DNA of 64,000 bases from Clostridia bacterium (GCA_910575625.1 CAJTFD010000016.1:29542-93541), one strand, 5' to 3'. Numbered from the stretch's first letter, positions 8,929 through 17,783 are shown. Numbers and translations are program-made. The notes: generated by a model from the sequence alone, not told the origin.

Positions 8929-10497
8929 ATGATCATTGAAGAGCTACATGTGAAAAATTTCGGAAAGCTGCAGGATACGAGAGTGCCTTTCAAGGAAGGG
9001 CTGAACCTCATCTACGGGCCGAATGAGAGCGGCAAGACCACGCTCCACACCTTTTTAAAATGTATGTTGTTCGGTATGCACCGCGCCAGGGGGCGGGCGG
9101 CTGCCAGGGATGTGTATAGCCGGTATGAGCCGTGGGAGTATAGCCATTACTATGCGGGCTCCATGCGTTTTTCCAGTGGTGGAAAAGAGTTCTGTCTGGA
9201 CAGGAATTTCCAGAAGGACAATATGCGCGCGGAACTCTTCTGCGTGACGGATGGGGAGCGGCTGTCGGTGAAGCACGGGGATCTCGCCGTGCTGCTGGGG
9301 AACATCAGCGAGATCGTATATGACAATACCATCTCCGTCGGGCAGACGAAAGGGGTCACGGATCAGGATCTTGCTCTGGAATTGCGGAATTACATGGCGA
9401 ATTACCAGGGCACCGGGGACAGCGACTTAAATCTGGGTAAGACGTCACAGATCCTGAAAGCACAGAAAAAGGCGTTCCAGAGTGAGTTAAAGCTCAAGCA
9501 GTCTCAGGAGGATTCCAAAAAAAAGGAGACAGCCACCCAGTTCTTGTATCTGAGGGAGGAGACTCAGGAGTTGGGAAAGAGGATCAAAGTCTCGGAACAG
9601 CAGCTTGCGCAATTGGAGCAGAGAGAAAAAAATCTGGCAGAGGACGCCGGTTGGCAGGAAGTTTTGAAAAAACAGATATCCCGGCGCAGGAAGGTCAGTC
9701 TCGTGGCGGCGGCGGTCATCGTCCTGCTGGCAGCTGCGGTTCTTTTTTTGCCCGGGCTGTACAGGATAGGCGCGGCTATTGTGGGTGTGCTGGCTTTGGG
9801 CGGCTGTTTTTTCATACATAGAAATGTGCAAAAAAAGATCGCATCCATACGGGATGAGGTGCATAAAGGCCAGGATGCGCTGATGCGTCAGATTGAGCGG
9901 GTAAGAGGAAGGCTGCATGACCAGCAGGAAGACTTAAGGGAGAAAAAGCTGAGGCAGGAGGTGCTGACTCAGAAACTGCATGGTTATAACCAGGAGGCCC
10001 GCGGCGAGGCATTGCACAGTAAGGACCCATTGGTGGAGGAGATCGAGAGCATCGACTTGGCGATGGATGTCATCGGGGTGATCGCCAAACGCCTCCAGGA
10101 TGAGATCGGGGATCAGATCCGTGACCGCACATCGGAGATATTGGCGGAACTCACCGAGGGAAAATACCATCAGGTGGTGGTGGACAAGGATCTGGAGATG
10201 GGGGTCAGCACACAGGAGCGGTACATCCCGGTGGAGCAGTTGAGCCGGGGCACGATGGAACAGGTGTATTTTGCGCTGCGCATGGCTGTGGGGGATGTGC
10301 TGTGCAACCAGGAGCCTATGCCGGTGGTGCTGGATGATGTGTTCGCCATGTATGATGAGCGGCGGCTGATGGAGACGCTGCAGTGGCTGATCAGTCATAA
10401 GCGGCAGATCCTGCTGTTCACCTGCCATAAGAGGGAGGAGGAGATCCTCAATGCTTATGGGATGCCTTTCCACCGGGTGGGTGTGTTTGATCCGTGA
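8929..10497 (+). CDS. yhaN: SbcC/YhaN-like ATPase with two membrane segments
   Basis: An AAA/ABC-type ATPase of the SMC/SbcC class. Walker A is GPNESGKTT (near residue 26), the signature is LSRGTMEQVYFALR and Walker B is PVVLDDVFAMYD near the C-terminus, joined by short coiled-coil stretches. Between the coils lie two hydrophobic segments (VSLVAAAVIVLLAAAVLFL and IGAAIVGVLALGGCFF), as in YhaN. At 522 residues it is much shorter than Bacillus YhaN (about 960), with reduced coiled coils. ATG 8929 gives the conserved opening MIIEELHVKNFGK; a GTG at 8917 overlapping the yhaO stop is the alternative. Translational coupling is likely. Confidence 0.83.
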   Translation: MIIEELHVKNFGKLQDTRVPFKEGLNLIYGPNESGKTTLHTFLKCMLFGMHRARGRAAARDVYSRYEPWEYSHYYAGSMRFSSGGKEFCLDRNFQKDNMRAELFCVTDGERLSVKHGDLAVLLGNISEIVYDNTISVGQTKGVTDQDLALELRNYMANYQGTGDSDLNLGKTSQILKAQKKAFQSELKLKQSQEDSKKKETATQFLYLREETQELGKRIKVSEQQLAQLEQREKNLAEDAGWQEVLKKQISRRRKVSLVAAAVIVLLAAAVLFLPGLYRIGAAIVGVLALGGCFFIHRNVQKKIASIRDEVHKGQDALMRQIERVRGRLHDQQEDLREKKLRQEVLTQKLHGYNQEARGEALHSKDPLVEEIESIDLAMDVIGVIAKRLQDEIGDQIRDRTSEILAELTEGKYHQVVVDKDLEMGVSTQERYIPVEQLSRGTMEQVYFALRMAVGDVLCNQEPMPVVLDDVFAMYDERRLMETLQWLISHKRQILLFTCHKREEEILNAYGMPFHRVGVFDP

Positions 10498-10565
10498 CGC
10501 ATTTTTAAACATTTCCATTGTGGGGCATATACTGGAATATGTCTGAAAAAAAGGAAGTGTCTGTC

Positions 10566-12299
10566 ATGGAAAACCAGAAGACGGAGGATCTGCTGAACCT
10601 GGCCGTGGACGCCACAGCTGAGGAGCGGGCAAAATCCCTGGAACTGGATGTGGGCTATGAGTCGGAGGCCAGGCTGTGGGAAGTGATCATAAAATATTCC
10701 GGTGTTCTTCCGGATCTGGCGGGTGAGGGGATCACGATCGTTCCCCTGCTCAATGGGTATGCGGTGGCTACGGTTCCCCAGGACCGGCTGGATGCTTTTA
10801 TCAACCTGCCGTATATTGAATATGTGGAAAAACCGAAGAGGCTGTCCTTTGCCGTGAATCAGGCGAGGGCGGCCTCTTGTATTACCCCGGTGCAGATCCC
10901 TCCATTGAGCTTGAGCGGGCGGGGGATCCTTGTGGGGATCGTGGACTCGGGGATAGATTATCGTCATCCAGATTTCATCAGGGAGGATGGGACCACTCGG
11001 ATCCTCCGCCTCTGGGATCAGAGTGTGGCGGGGGATCCGCCCCAGGGGTATGCGATGGGCAGTGAGTATACATCTGCGCAGATCGATCAGGCTCTGGCGG
11101 CGGCTGATCAGCGGGAGGCTTATCAGATCGTGCCCAGCAGGGATAGCAGCGGTCATGGGACGGCGGTCGCGGGGATAGCAGCCGGGAATGGCCGGTCCTC
11201 AGATGGGGTTTACAGGGGTGCGGCGTTTGAGAGTTCCCTTCTGGTGGTAAAATTGGGAAATCCCCGGCAGGACTCTTTTCCCAGGACTACGGAGCTGATC
11301 CAGGGTGTGGATTATGTGATCCGGCAGGCCATTGCTCTGGGGATGCCGCTGGCGTTGAACTTGAGTTTCGGGAATAATTATGGTTCACACAGAGGGGATA
11401 CATTGCTGGAGACGTATCTGAACAGTGTGGCAGATCTGGGGAGAAATTGCATCTGCGTGGGGATGGGCAATAATGGGGCGGATGCCCTGCACGCGTCCGG
11501 GCGGATGGAGGTGGGGAGCACGGAGCGGGTAGAGGTGTCTGTGGGGGATTATGAGCCGTCTTTGAATATCCAGTTTTGGAAAAACTATGCGGATCAGGCG
11601 GATATCTATCTGACCCACCCGGATGGCCGCACGGTGGGGCCGCTCTATGAAGACCTGGGCCCACAGCGGCACCGCCTGGGGCAGACGGAGCTGCTGATCT
11701 ATTATGGGAAGCCTTCTCCGTACAGTACGGCGCAGGAGATTTATTTTGACTTTATCCCCCGGGGAGATTATGTGGATGCTGGGATTTGGACGATCACATT
11801 GGACCCCCGGAAGGTGGCGGAGGGGGGATATGATCTGTGGCTGCCGGGAGGGGGCGTGCTGGGGTCCGGGACGCGGTTTTATTTTCAGACACCGGAAGCC
11901 ACGCTTACGATCCCTGCCGCCGCCTCCCGGGTGATCAGCGTGGGGGCGTATAATTCTCGGATACAGGCTTATGCGGAATTTTCCGGGAGGGGATTCCAGG
12001 ACGGGACAGATGGGGTGAAACCGGATCTGGTGGCACCGGGGGTGGATATCCGAACGACGCAGGTCGGGGGTGGATATACGACCGTTACGGGGACTTCCTT
12101 TGCTACGCCTTTTGTTACGGGGGCGGCGGCTCTCTTGATGGAGTGGGGGATCGTGGAGGGGAATGATCCCTATTTATATGGGGAGAAGGTGAAAGCGTAT
12201 CTGAGGAGAGGAGCGAGACCGCTTCAGGGATCTGCTGAGTATCCTAACCCACAGGTAGGGTATGGGGCGCTATGTGTGAGAGATAGCCTGCCGGTTTGA
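10566..12299 (+). CDS. subtilisin-like serine protease (S8), Csp-like
   Basis: A 577-residue S8 protease with intact triad motifs: VGIVDSGID (Asp near 127), SSGHGTAVAG (His near 197) and GTSFATPFVTGAAALL (Ser near 520). A long insert separates His and Ser, as in clostridial CspB/CspBA proteases, which cleave pro-SleC during spore germination. No signal peptide is present, as in Csp proteases, and the N-terminal 90 residues resemble a prodomain (YAVATVPQDRLDAFINLPYIEYVE). AAGGAAG lies eight bases before ATG 10566. The role in germination is inferred from family only; no sleC is in the window. Confidence 0.82.
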   Translation: MENQKTEDLLNLAVDATAEERAKSLELDVGYESEARLWEVIIKYSGVLPDLAGEGITIVPLLNGYAVATVPQDRLDAFINLPYIEYVEKPKRLSFAVNQARAASCITPVQIPPLSLSGRGILVGIVDSGIDYRHPDFIREDGTTRILRLWDQSVAGDPPQGYAMGSEYTSAQIDQALAAADQREAYQIVPSRDSSGHGTAVAGIAAGNGRSSDGVYRGAAFESSLLVVKLGNPRQDSFPRTTELIQGVDYVIRQAIALGMPLALNLSFGNNYGSHRGDTLLETYLNSVADLGRNCICVGMGNNGADALHASGRMEVGSTERVEVSVGDYEPSLNIQFWKNYADQADIYLTHPDGRTVGPLYEDLGPQRHRLGQTELLIYYGKPSPYSTAQEIYFDFIPRGDYVDAGIWTITLDPRKVAEGGYDLWLPGGGVLGSGTRFYFQTPEATLTIPAAASRVISVGAYNSRIQAYAEFSGRGFQDGTDGVKPDLVAPGVDIRTTQVGGGYTTVTGTSFATPFVTGAAALLMEWGIVEGNDPYLYGEKVKAYLRRGARPLQGSAEYPNPQVGYGALCVRDSLPV

Positions 12300-12923
12300 G
12301 TAATAGATATATAAAGGGATTAAGAAAATGAAAGCACGATCTGCTCAGATCCGCAAAATAATGATATACTGAGATCATTAACTAGAAGGTATCAAGAACG
12401 GCTGTTATGACATACAATGATCAGCTGAGAAGTTTATTGGCTAATGTGAAGTACTTGCATTTGCATTTACCAGTACACCTGGAAAAATTGTAGCAGCCTG
12501 TTTAATAGGATTGGCAATGATCTTGCAGACATTGGATCCTGTGTTGGAACATCGATCAAGACCACTAGAGGGTGTTTGAAAACCGCTTTCTGCAAGATGT
12601 GTTTCACGATTTGTGGGAGATATGTTCCATATAAGGGCGGCGTAGCGGGCTACGGCAACCGAATATGGGGCAGATATACCGCAAAGTGGGGAATACAGAT
12701 TGCGGGAATGGGTTTCCAAACACCCTCTAGCTTAGCTGGTGGTCTTGATTGAAAGTGCAGATCTGCATTTGATCGATCACTCTGCAGCCGGCTTATGGAT
12801 GCCTCCGTGCCATTGCCGATATGATCCAAGCTGAGACAGCCGGGTCGTAAAAAAACATGAGTCCGCATCTTCTCCGGCGACAGGGTGGTCTCATCCGCGG
12901 TCCGCACCACACCTGTGCCGCAT
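12300..12923. other. decayed intergenic stretch
   Basis: No intact gene. From 12407 a short plus frame (MTYNDQLRSLLANVK) shifts, without an intact reading frame, to VLAFAFTSTPGKIVAACL about 12455-12560, which looks like a remnant of a protein I cannot identify. Element copy C sits at 12568-12727. An 11-bp inverted repeat (ATCAAGACCAC at 12555-12565, GTGGTCTTGAT at 12739-12749) flanks it. Beyond 12750 I see only a short palindrome TGCAGATCTGCA. Confidence 0.4.
12568..12727 (-). mobile_element. 160-bp miniature inverted-repeat element, copy C (reverse, diverged)
   Basis: Exactly 160 bases, flanked by TA at 12566-12567 and 12728-12729. Ends are GAGGGTGTTTGAAAACC and GGTTTCCAAACACCCTC. The reverse complement aligns along its length with copies at 2526 and 15076 but is clearly more diverged. 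The apical arms changed on both sides (AGATATGTTCCATAT against ATATGGGGCAGATAT), so base pairing is partly kept despite sequence change. Confidence 0.8.
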
Positions 12924-13316
12924 TCAAGGCACATCGGATGTCCACACAAGGGATGCCCCCTCTTCCAGTGGAACGAAATGGTAGTTGGCGGAACCATTGT
13001 GGATGAAGGACAGACGATCGTTTAAGATCCGATAGCGGTTGATATCTCCGCTACAACCACCTGCATCTTCTTTTAAGGTGAGTATATCTTTTTCTATTGA
13101 ATAGTGTCCCATTCTGATAAAGCTGCTGATGGGTGTCTCATAGCACTGGAAAGTCCCGTCGTCATAAATTGTAATGGTGAAATCGTCCGGGACATCCCGT
13201 TCGACGTCTTGTAATGTATATGTGCCGGATCTTAATGTGGCGCTGTTGTTTTTTGCACATGCTGATATGGAAGATATCAATAATATATATAAGATCAGAG
13301 TTGATACTTTTCGCAT
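12924..13316 (-). CDS. small lipoprotein of unknown function
   Basis: A 130-residue protein starting MRKVSTLILYILLISSISAC. The hydrophobic segment followed by ISAC is a lipobox, so it is probably exported and lipid-anchored at Cys20. The mature part has beta-strand-like repeats (GTYTLQDVE, FTITIYDDGTFQCYE, GHYSIEKDILTL), reminiscent of small lipocalin-like or META-like domains, but I do not recognise the family. GAGGAGG precedes ATG 13316. It lies 13 bases downstream of the MATE gene in the same direction, so the two are probably co-transcribed. Confidence 0.65.
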   Translation of the reverse strand: MRKVSTLILYILLISSISACAKNNSATLRSGTYTLQDVERDVPDDFTITIYDDGTFQCYETPISSFIRMGHYSIEKDILTLKEDAGGCSGDINRYRILNDRLSFIHNGSANYHFVPLEEGASLVWTSDVP

Positions 13317-13329
13317 ATTTGCCTCCTCA

Positions 13330-14688
13330 TCAGATTTTATCGTCAGCACGATCTTTCAATCTCCGATAGATCATCAGATACATTGTGCTGAAGCAGGCGC
13401 TCCCGCCGATCACATTTGAGATGGGTTCGGCCAGAAATACGCCGTTTACCCCAAGTCCGATCCGGGGTAGCAGGATCGTCAGCGGCGTGACGACGATCAC
13501 CTTGCGCAGCAGAGAAAAAAAGATCGCCTGTTTGGATCGTCCGAGGGCCAGAAATGTGGTCTGTCCGCAGAACTGAAAGGCCATAAAGCAGAATCCGAGG
13601 AAATAGAGTTTGAGCTCCCCCTGTCCCACGTCCAGCATTTCCTTATTGTTTGTAAATATGGACAGGAGAAAACGGGGGAACAGGATGACCGTCAGCCAGG
13701 CCAGAGCCGTGTAGATGATCCCGGTCACGCTTGTGAAACGGATCCCCCTGCGGACTCTCTCCAGACGTCCCGCCCCGTAGTCATAGGAAAGGACCGGCTG
13801 TGAGCCGTTGACGAAACCCTGGACCGGGAGTGTGAGCACTTCCCGGATCGAATTGATCACGGTCATGATCCCCACGTACAGATCCCCGCCGTAGTCCCGC
13901 AGGGTGGCGTTGCACAGGACCTGGACAAAACAGGTTGTCGCTGACATGATAAATCCGGACAGGCCCAGTGATGTGATCTGTAAAAGGAGCTTTGGGTCGA
14001 CCCGGAGATATCTTTTTCGTATATGGAGGAGGGTTTTTGGCCCTGTCAGGAAGCGCATGACCCACAGGGCGGATACAGACTGGCTGATCACCGTGGCGGT
14101 GGCCGCCCCCGATACGCCCATGTGGAATACGAAGATAAAAATGGGATCCAGGATAAGATTGAGCACAGCTCCGATCACCGTTGTACACATCCCGATCCCC
14201 GGGAATCCCTGTGCATTGATAAATCCATTCATCCCGGCAGATATCATGGAAAATGTTGTGCCAAATAAGTAGATCCGCAGATAGGCATCCGCATAAGCGT
14301 ACGATACTTCACTGGCCCCGAACAGGAATAAGATGGGCCTGCGAAGGACATAACACAAGACAAATAAGACCAGGGAACATCTGATCAGCAAGGAGAATGT
14401 ATTCCCCATGATCTTCTCCGCCCGGTCATCTTCCCCAGCGCCCATGGACATGGAAAATAGAGGCGCGCCGCCCATCCCGAAGAGTTGTGTGAAAGCCATG
14501 ATCAGTGCGGTGAGCGGAAAAGCAAGCCCGATCCCGGTCAGCGCCAGGCTGTCTGAGCTGGAGAGATGCCCGATGTATATACGGTCCACCACATTGTAGA
14601 GAATCTGGACGATCTGCGCTAAGATCAGGGGGACGGCCTGGGATACGATGTTTTTTGAGACGGTATTTGCTGAAAAATCTGTTGCCAT
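13330..14688 (-). CDS. MATE family efflux transporter
   Basis: A 452-residue polytopic membrane protein with about twelve hydrophobic segments in two homologous halves. The N-terminal motif PLILAQIVQILYNVVDRIYIGHL and the later SQPVLSYDYGAGRLERVRRG are MATE signatures. Such proteins export drugs or metabolites using Na+ or H+ gradients; the substrate is unknown. GGAGGTGAGAAAG sits directly before ATG 14688, which decides against the longer frame from 14736. The lipoprotein gene follows at once. Confidence 0.9.
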   Translation of the reverse strand: MATDFSANTVSKNIVSQAVPLILAQIVQILYNVVDRIYIGHLSSSDSLALTGIGLAFPLTALIMAFTQLFGMGGAPLFSMSMGAGEDDRAEKIMGNTFSLLIRCSLVLFVLCYVLRRPILFLFGASEVSYAYADAYLRIYLFGTTFSMISAGMNGFINAQGFPGIGMCTTVIGAVLNLILDPIFIFVFHMGVSGAATATVISQSVSALWVMRFLTGPKTLLHIRKRYLRVDPKLLLQITSLGLSGFIMSATTCFVQVLCNATLRDYGGDLYVGIMTVINSIREVLTLPVQGFVNGSQPVLSYDYGAGRLERVRRGIRFTSVTGIIYTALAWLTVILFPRFLLSIFTNNKEMLDVGQGELKLYFLGFCFMAFQFCGQTTFLALGRSKQAIFFSLLRKVIVVTPLTILLPRIGLGVNGVFLAEPISNVIGGSACFSTMYLMIYRRLKDRADDKI

Positions 14689-14773
14689 CTTTCTCACCTC
14701 CGAGATCATCCAACAGGCGATGTCTGTTAAGTCCATTTTTTAAGATCTTTTGCAGAGCTTGCTCTTGCAGGTT

Positions 14774-14941
14774 TTAGCGGATGATGTACGCCGCGACGAT
14801 CTCGCCGATATAGGTCGTGTGGGCGTCCCGATTGGCCATGCTGTTGGATTTTTTGTTTTTTGTATTGAGCAGGATGCCTTTTGGCAGATGACGATGGGTG
14901 CGGATATGTCCAAAGTATCCTCCGTGTTCCTCCGCCTTATT
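14774..14941 (-). pseudogene. C-terminal fragment of an unidentified protein
   Basis: A 55-codon frame reads GGYFGHIRTHRHLPKG and NSMANRDAHTTYIGEIVAAY before a stop. It looks like a real conserved C-terminus, but stop codons lie immediately upstream and there is no start or ribosome-binding site, so it appears to be a remnant. A flavin-reductase-like origin is possible but not established. It sits between the MATE promoter region and element copy B. Confidence 0.4.
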
Positions 14942-15075
14942 TTATCATATGAGGAGAAATCTGTCTATCCAGGGATCTGTTTGGAGATTTTTTATTTTGT
15001 CTTTTTCATTTCTTTTTTCCTCCATGTTTGGTAAAATAAATCTATGAAATGCTGCTATCTGGAGGATAGTCCTTA

Positions 15076-15235
15076 GAGTGTGTCTTAAAACCCATTCACG
15101 CCATCTGCAAGCCTCACTTTGCGGCAGATACAGCCCGCTTTCGGTCAGCGTAGTCCGCTACGCCTTCCTCATTTGGGCCAGATTTTCCACAAATTGTGAC
15201 TTACAGTTGACATAAAGCGGTTTTCAGACACACTC
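15076..15235 (+). mobile_element. 160-bp miniature inverted-repeat element, copy B
   Basis: The same length and ends as copy A (GAGTGTGTCTTAAAACC, GGTTTTCAGACACACTC), flanked by TA at 15074-15075 and 15236-15237. Copies A and B differ at only a handful of positions, so both moved recently compared with copy C. It lies between two gene remnants. Confidence 0.87.
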
Positions 15236-15238
15236 TAG

Positions 15239-15454
15239 ACTATAGTCGAAGTCAAGGGCTTTTTTGAAAAAAAGGTGCATCATGACCATAGGGGGATTTT
15301 CACGGATCACGGGGAAGATACGATGGAGGAGCGGATGGAGCTGTTGGTCCGGCACAGGGAGTCTGTGGTGGAGGAGAGGAGAAAGTGGGATATGTGCCTG
15401 CGGAATCTGGATGCGAAGATCCAGATCTATCAGAAAAGGATGAGTGAGCGATGA
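15239..15454 (+). pseudogene. C-terminal remnant of a MerR-type regulator
   Basis: The frame from the edge of copy B to TGA 15452 reads about 71 residues, ending EERMELLVRHRESVVEERR and NLDAKIQIYQKRM. The pattern (EER.ELL..HR..V..... L..LD.KI..Y) is that of the dimerisation helix of MerR-family regulators. The N-terminal winged-helix part is absent: immediately upstream is element copy B, preceded by unrelated sequence. It is probably a deletion remnant associated with that insertion. Confidence 0.5.
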
Positions 15455-15507
15455 GAGGGCAGAGAGAAGATCGGCTGATGGTATTGGGATTGGGGGATTG
15501 AGGCTGG

Positions 15508-15972
15508 ATGGAAAAGAAAGGTACTGTCGCAGAATGGTTAGAAACCCTTGTGGATGTGTATGGATTTAGCGTTGTAACGCTTTCTAAATACCTGGGGTTG
15601 TCGGCGGAACAGATAGGAGCGCTGAAGGATGGGAGGATCGATCATCTGCCGCAGGAGACTATGGCACAACTGCAAAAACTTCTTGAGCAATATTCTAAGA
15701 TCGGGTTTCTGTACTGCTGTGGTGCAGATGATAAAGAGATGAAGCTCAGCGCGTTTTTAAAAGTATTACTCTCATATCACGGTATATCCAAAAAGACGAT
15801 CGCAAAGATGGCGGGTGTGGATGTGACGGATATCGATAAGATCCTGCGGTCGGATAAAAATAGGGTCCCCCCGGAGGTGAAATTCAAGCTGGCGGTCACA
15901 GTATTTTCTCTGCGGTTTTTCCTAAAGGAGCTGGAGGATGGGCAGATGCCGGATGTAAGTGCCAGGACATAG
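15508..15972 (+). CDS. helix-turn-helix protein, two HTH-like segments
   Basis: A 154-residue cytoplasmic protein. Residues 20-45 (SVVTLSKYLGLSAEQIGALKDGRI) and 88-115 (HGISKKTIAKMAGVDVTDIDKIL) both look like helix-turn-helix units of XRE-like type, so it may be a duplicated DNA-binding module. It lies 29 bases upstream of the BglII-like nuclease gene in the same direction, which suggests a controller role for that operon (inference). The ribosome-binding site is weak (GAGG). No other domain is recognised. Confidence 0.6.
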   Translation: MEKKGTVAEWLETLVDVYGFSVVTLSKYLGLSAEQIGALKDGRIDHLPQETMAQLQKLLEQYSKIGFLYCCGADDKEMKLSAFLKVLLSYHGISKKTIAKMAGVDVTDIDKILRSDKNRVPPEVKFKLAVTVFSLRFFLKELEDGQMPDVSART

Positions 15973-16001
15973 ATGAAACATATTTCATATAGAAAGAAGG
16001 G

Positions 16002-16640
16002 ATGGACATGCTCTATCGATCTTATCCACACAGACATGCCGATGCGATCATCGCGCATGATACATATCTAAATGGACGGTTCCAGGAATTTATACATGTG
16101 ATTGAGGATATCTCGGAGGAGGACCTGATCGAGGACTTTTGCAGGCAGAAAGCGGCCCATGCCGCCCGCAAGACAAATTTTAAATCGCTGACGCCCAGCA
16201 TCAATCGTCTGCTGAAAGAGAGGATGGCTCAGATCCCCGGGTGGGAGAGCGAGGTGGATATCTTCAACGATACATCAGGGGTCATCGGGAATACGGAATG
16301 GCGGCTGGACTTTGCGTGTGAGGAGGGTTTTGCGGTGGAGGTGGCTTTTAACCACGGGGAGGCGATCGCGTGGAACCTGCTCAAACCTGTACTGGCCAGC
16401 GAGTTGAACCATGTCCAAAAAGCGTTCCAGACCCGGCTTGGGATCTACGTGTGCGCGACGGAGGCGCTGAAACGGGCCGGGAACATTGACAGCGCCAGCG
16501 GTTCCTATGAGAAAGTCCAGAGGTATCTGATGCCCATGATGAACCAGCTGACCACGCCCATGATGCTCATCGGGCTGGATGCGCCGCAGACCTTTTGTAT
16601 TGATAAAAAGACTCGGGAAGTGAGGAGGTATGAGCGATGA
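16002..16640 (+). CDS. BglII/BstYI-like restriction endonuclease family protein, orphan
   Basis: A 212-residue protein that aligns in outline with the type II enzyme BglII: an opening of HADAII type, then WRLDFACEEGFAVEVAFNHG, where BglII has its catalytic Asp, Glu-Val-Gln block, and a closing LTTPMMLIGL resembling the BglII C-terminal strand. Here the third catalytic position is Ala (E-V-A) instead of Gln. BglII cuts AGATCT and BstYI RGATCY; specificity here is unknown. No methyltransferase gene is nearby and AGATCT is common in the window (for example 371-376). A second in-frame ATG at 16008 is an alternative start. Its TGA overlaps the ATG of the acetyltransferase gene. Confidence 0.68.
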   Translation: MDMLYRSYPHRHADAIIAHDTYLNGRFQEFIHVIEDISEEDLIEDFCRQKAAHAARKTNFKSLTPSINRLLKERMAQIPGWESEVDIFNDTSGVIGNTEWRLDFACEEGFAVEVAFNHGEAIAWNLLKPVLASELNHVQKAFQTRLGIYVCATEALKRAGNIDSASGSYEKVQRYLMPMMNQLTTPMMLIGLDAPQTFCIDKKTREVRRYER

Positions 16641-17098
16641 TAACGGGAAAATTTGTGACAGATGAAGAGAGATTGGCTCTGGCGGGGAAGCTGCGCATGG
16701 AGATCTTCCAAGACCGTCCAATGACGGAAGTCTTTCCCCACCCAAAGGCCCGCTATGCGCTGCTCTGGGTGGATGGGAACCCGGCCGGCATGGGCGGTGT
16801 CCTTGTGGAGGACGACCGATTTATGGTCATAGAGCTGGGGATCTTGGAAGAGTACCGGATGCAGGGGTATGGGGATTTCCTGCTGCGCGTGATGGCCACG
16901 CCCGCGTTTGATGATCGTATGAAAAAGATCTACGCGGACGTGTCGGAAGATGGCGAGGCGTTCTTTTTGGCCACGCATTTTGTCCCGGATGGGGAAGCTT
17001 ATGCGTATTTAGGGCGCAAACGTATCCCGATGGCGCTGGACCTGGATGATCTGCGCTGTGCGTGCAGCAAGGGTAAATTTAATCCATACCGACCCTGA
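16637..17098 (+). CDS. GNAT-family N-acetyltransferase
   Basis: A 153-residue GNAT-fold protein. Motif A, the acetyl-CoA pyrophosphate loop, is LGILEEYRMQGYGDFLLRV near residue 72, preceded by the strand GMGGVLVEDDRFMVI. The substrate is unknown. It overlaps the BglII-like gene by four bases (ATGA), so the two are translationally coupled. The last 20 bases overlap the convergent AIM24 gene. The C-terminus is Cys/Lys-rich and unremarkable. Confidence 0.72.
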   Translation: MITGKFVTDEERLALAGKLRMEIFQDRPMTEVFPHPKARYALLWVDGNPAGMGGVLVEDDRFMVIELGILEEYRMQGYGDFLLRVMATPAFDDRMKKIYADVSEDGEAFFLATHFVPDGEAYAYLGRKRIPMALDLDDLRCACSKGKFNPYRP

Positions 17099-17783
17099 TC
17101 CCGCCGCGCCTCTCAGACGGCTGGACGATCACGGTCACGGCCTGGCTGCCGTGCCATTCAAATTGGTAAGACTCGCCGGAAGCCTGGCCGATGAAGGTCT
17201 TCCAGGATACGTCCGCGGTGACCTGGGGATCACAGGGGCCGCTGCCCACCCAGCAGATCACAGCGTCCGGGTCCACGCAGATCGTATCGCGGGAGCGGAC
17301 GTTGCTCAGCACGATCGGATTTCCGTCGGATAATACGGCCACGTATGCGTTTGGGCCGCGGGCAGTCAGCGTCGAGGTGGCCAGGCCCTTCTGGGAGAAG
17401 ACGCCCACGCCGATGAAGCGGACGCTGTAATCGCAGTCCTGTGTGAAAGCGAGGATATTCTCGGATTCCACGGAGAGCGTCTCCCCGGCGCTCAGGTGGT
17501 AGATCACGACGTGCTGGCCGTAATTGGCATAATATGTAACAGAGTCGCCGTTTAACTCCACTTTCATGAGGGGGATGTTTTCCCCTGTGACACGCCTGAC
17601 CAGGGAACCCAGGACGGCCTGGCCCAGGCTGTTTTGGGGGCCGAAGAGGACTTTATCGAATCGATAGTTCTTGGCCCCGGCATTTTCCCCGGCGATGAAA
17701 GAACCGGCTTTGGTGTAGAGGACATCGCGTCCACTGCAGGTGACTTTCAGCATCAATTCGTTGACTGTCTCAAATGTTAACAT
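17079..17783 (-). CDS. AIM24 family protein
   Basis: A 234-residue all-beta protein of the AIM24 family, often found beside TerD-type stress genes in Bacillota. Recognisable stretches are LFGPQNSLGQAVLGSLVRR, GQHVVIYHLSAGETLSV and GVGVFSQKGLATSTLTARG. The molecular function is unknown; a role with TerD in the envelope or stress response is inferred from synteny. It lies 22 bases downstream of the terD-like gene in the same direction and converges with the acetyltransferase gene. Confidence 0.78.
   Translation of the reverse strand: MLTFETVNELMLKVTCSGRDVLYTKAGSFIAGENAGAKNYRFDKVLFGPQNSLGQAVLGSLVRRVTGENIPLMKVELNGDSVTYYANYGQHVVIYHLSAGETLSVESENILAFTQDCDYSVRFIGVGVFSQKGLATSTLTARGPNAYVAVLSDGNPIVLSNVRSRDTICVDPDAVICWVGSGPCDPQVTADVSWKTFIGQASGESYQFEWHGSQAVTVIVQPSERRGGIRVGMD

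Noticed and set aside
12650..12997. 115-residue minus-strand protein
   Set aside because: It runs through element copy C and the lipoprotein 3' end, and has no ribosome-binding site.
14750..15034. 94-residue plus-strand protein
   Set aside because: No ribosome-binding site, low-complexity hydrophobic end, and the opposite strand shows a better conserved-looking fragment.
16002..17098. Complete restriction-modification system
   Set aside because: No DNA methyltransferase gene is seen within the window; only the nuclease-like, GNAT and HTH genes are present.
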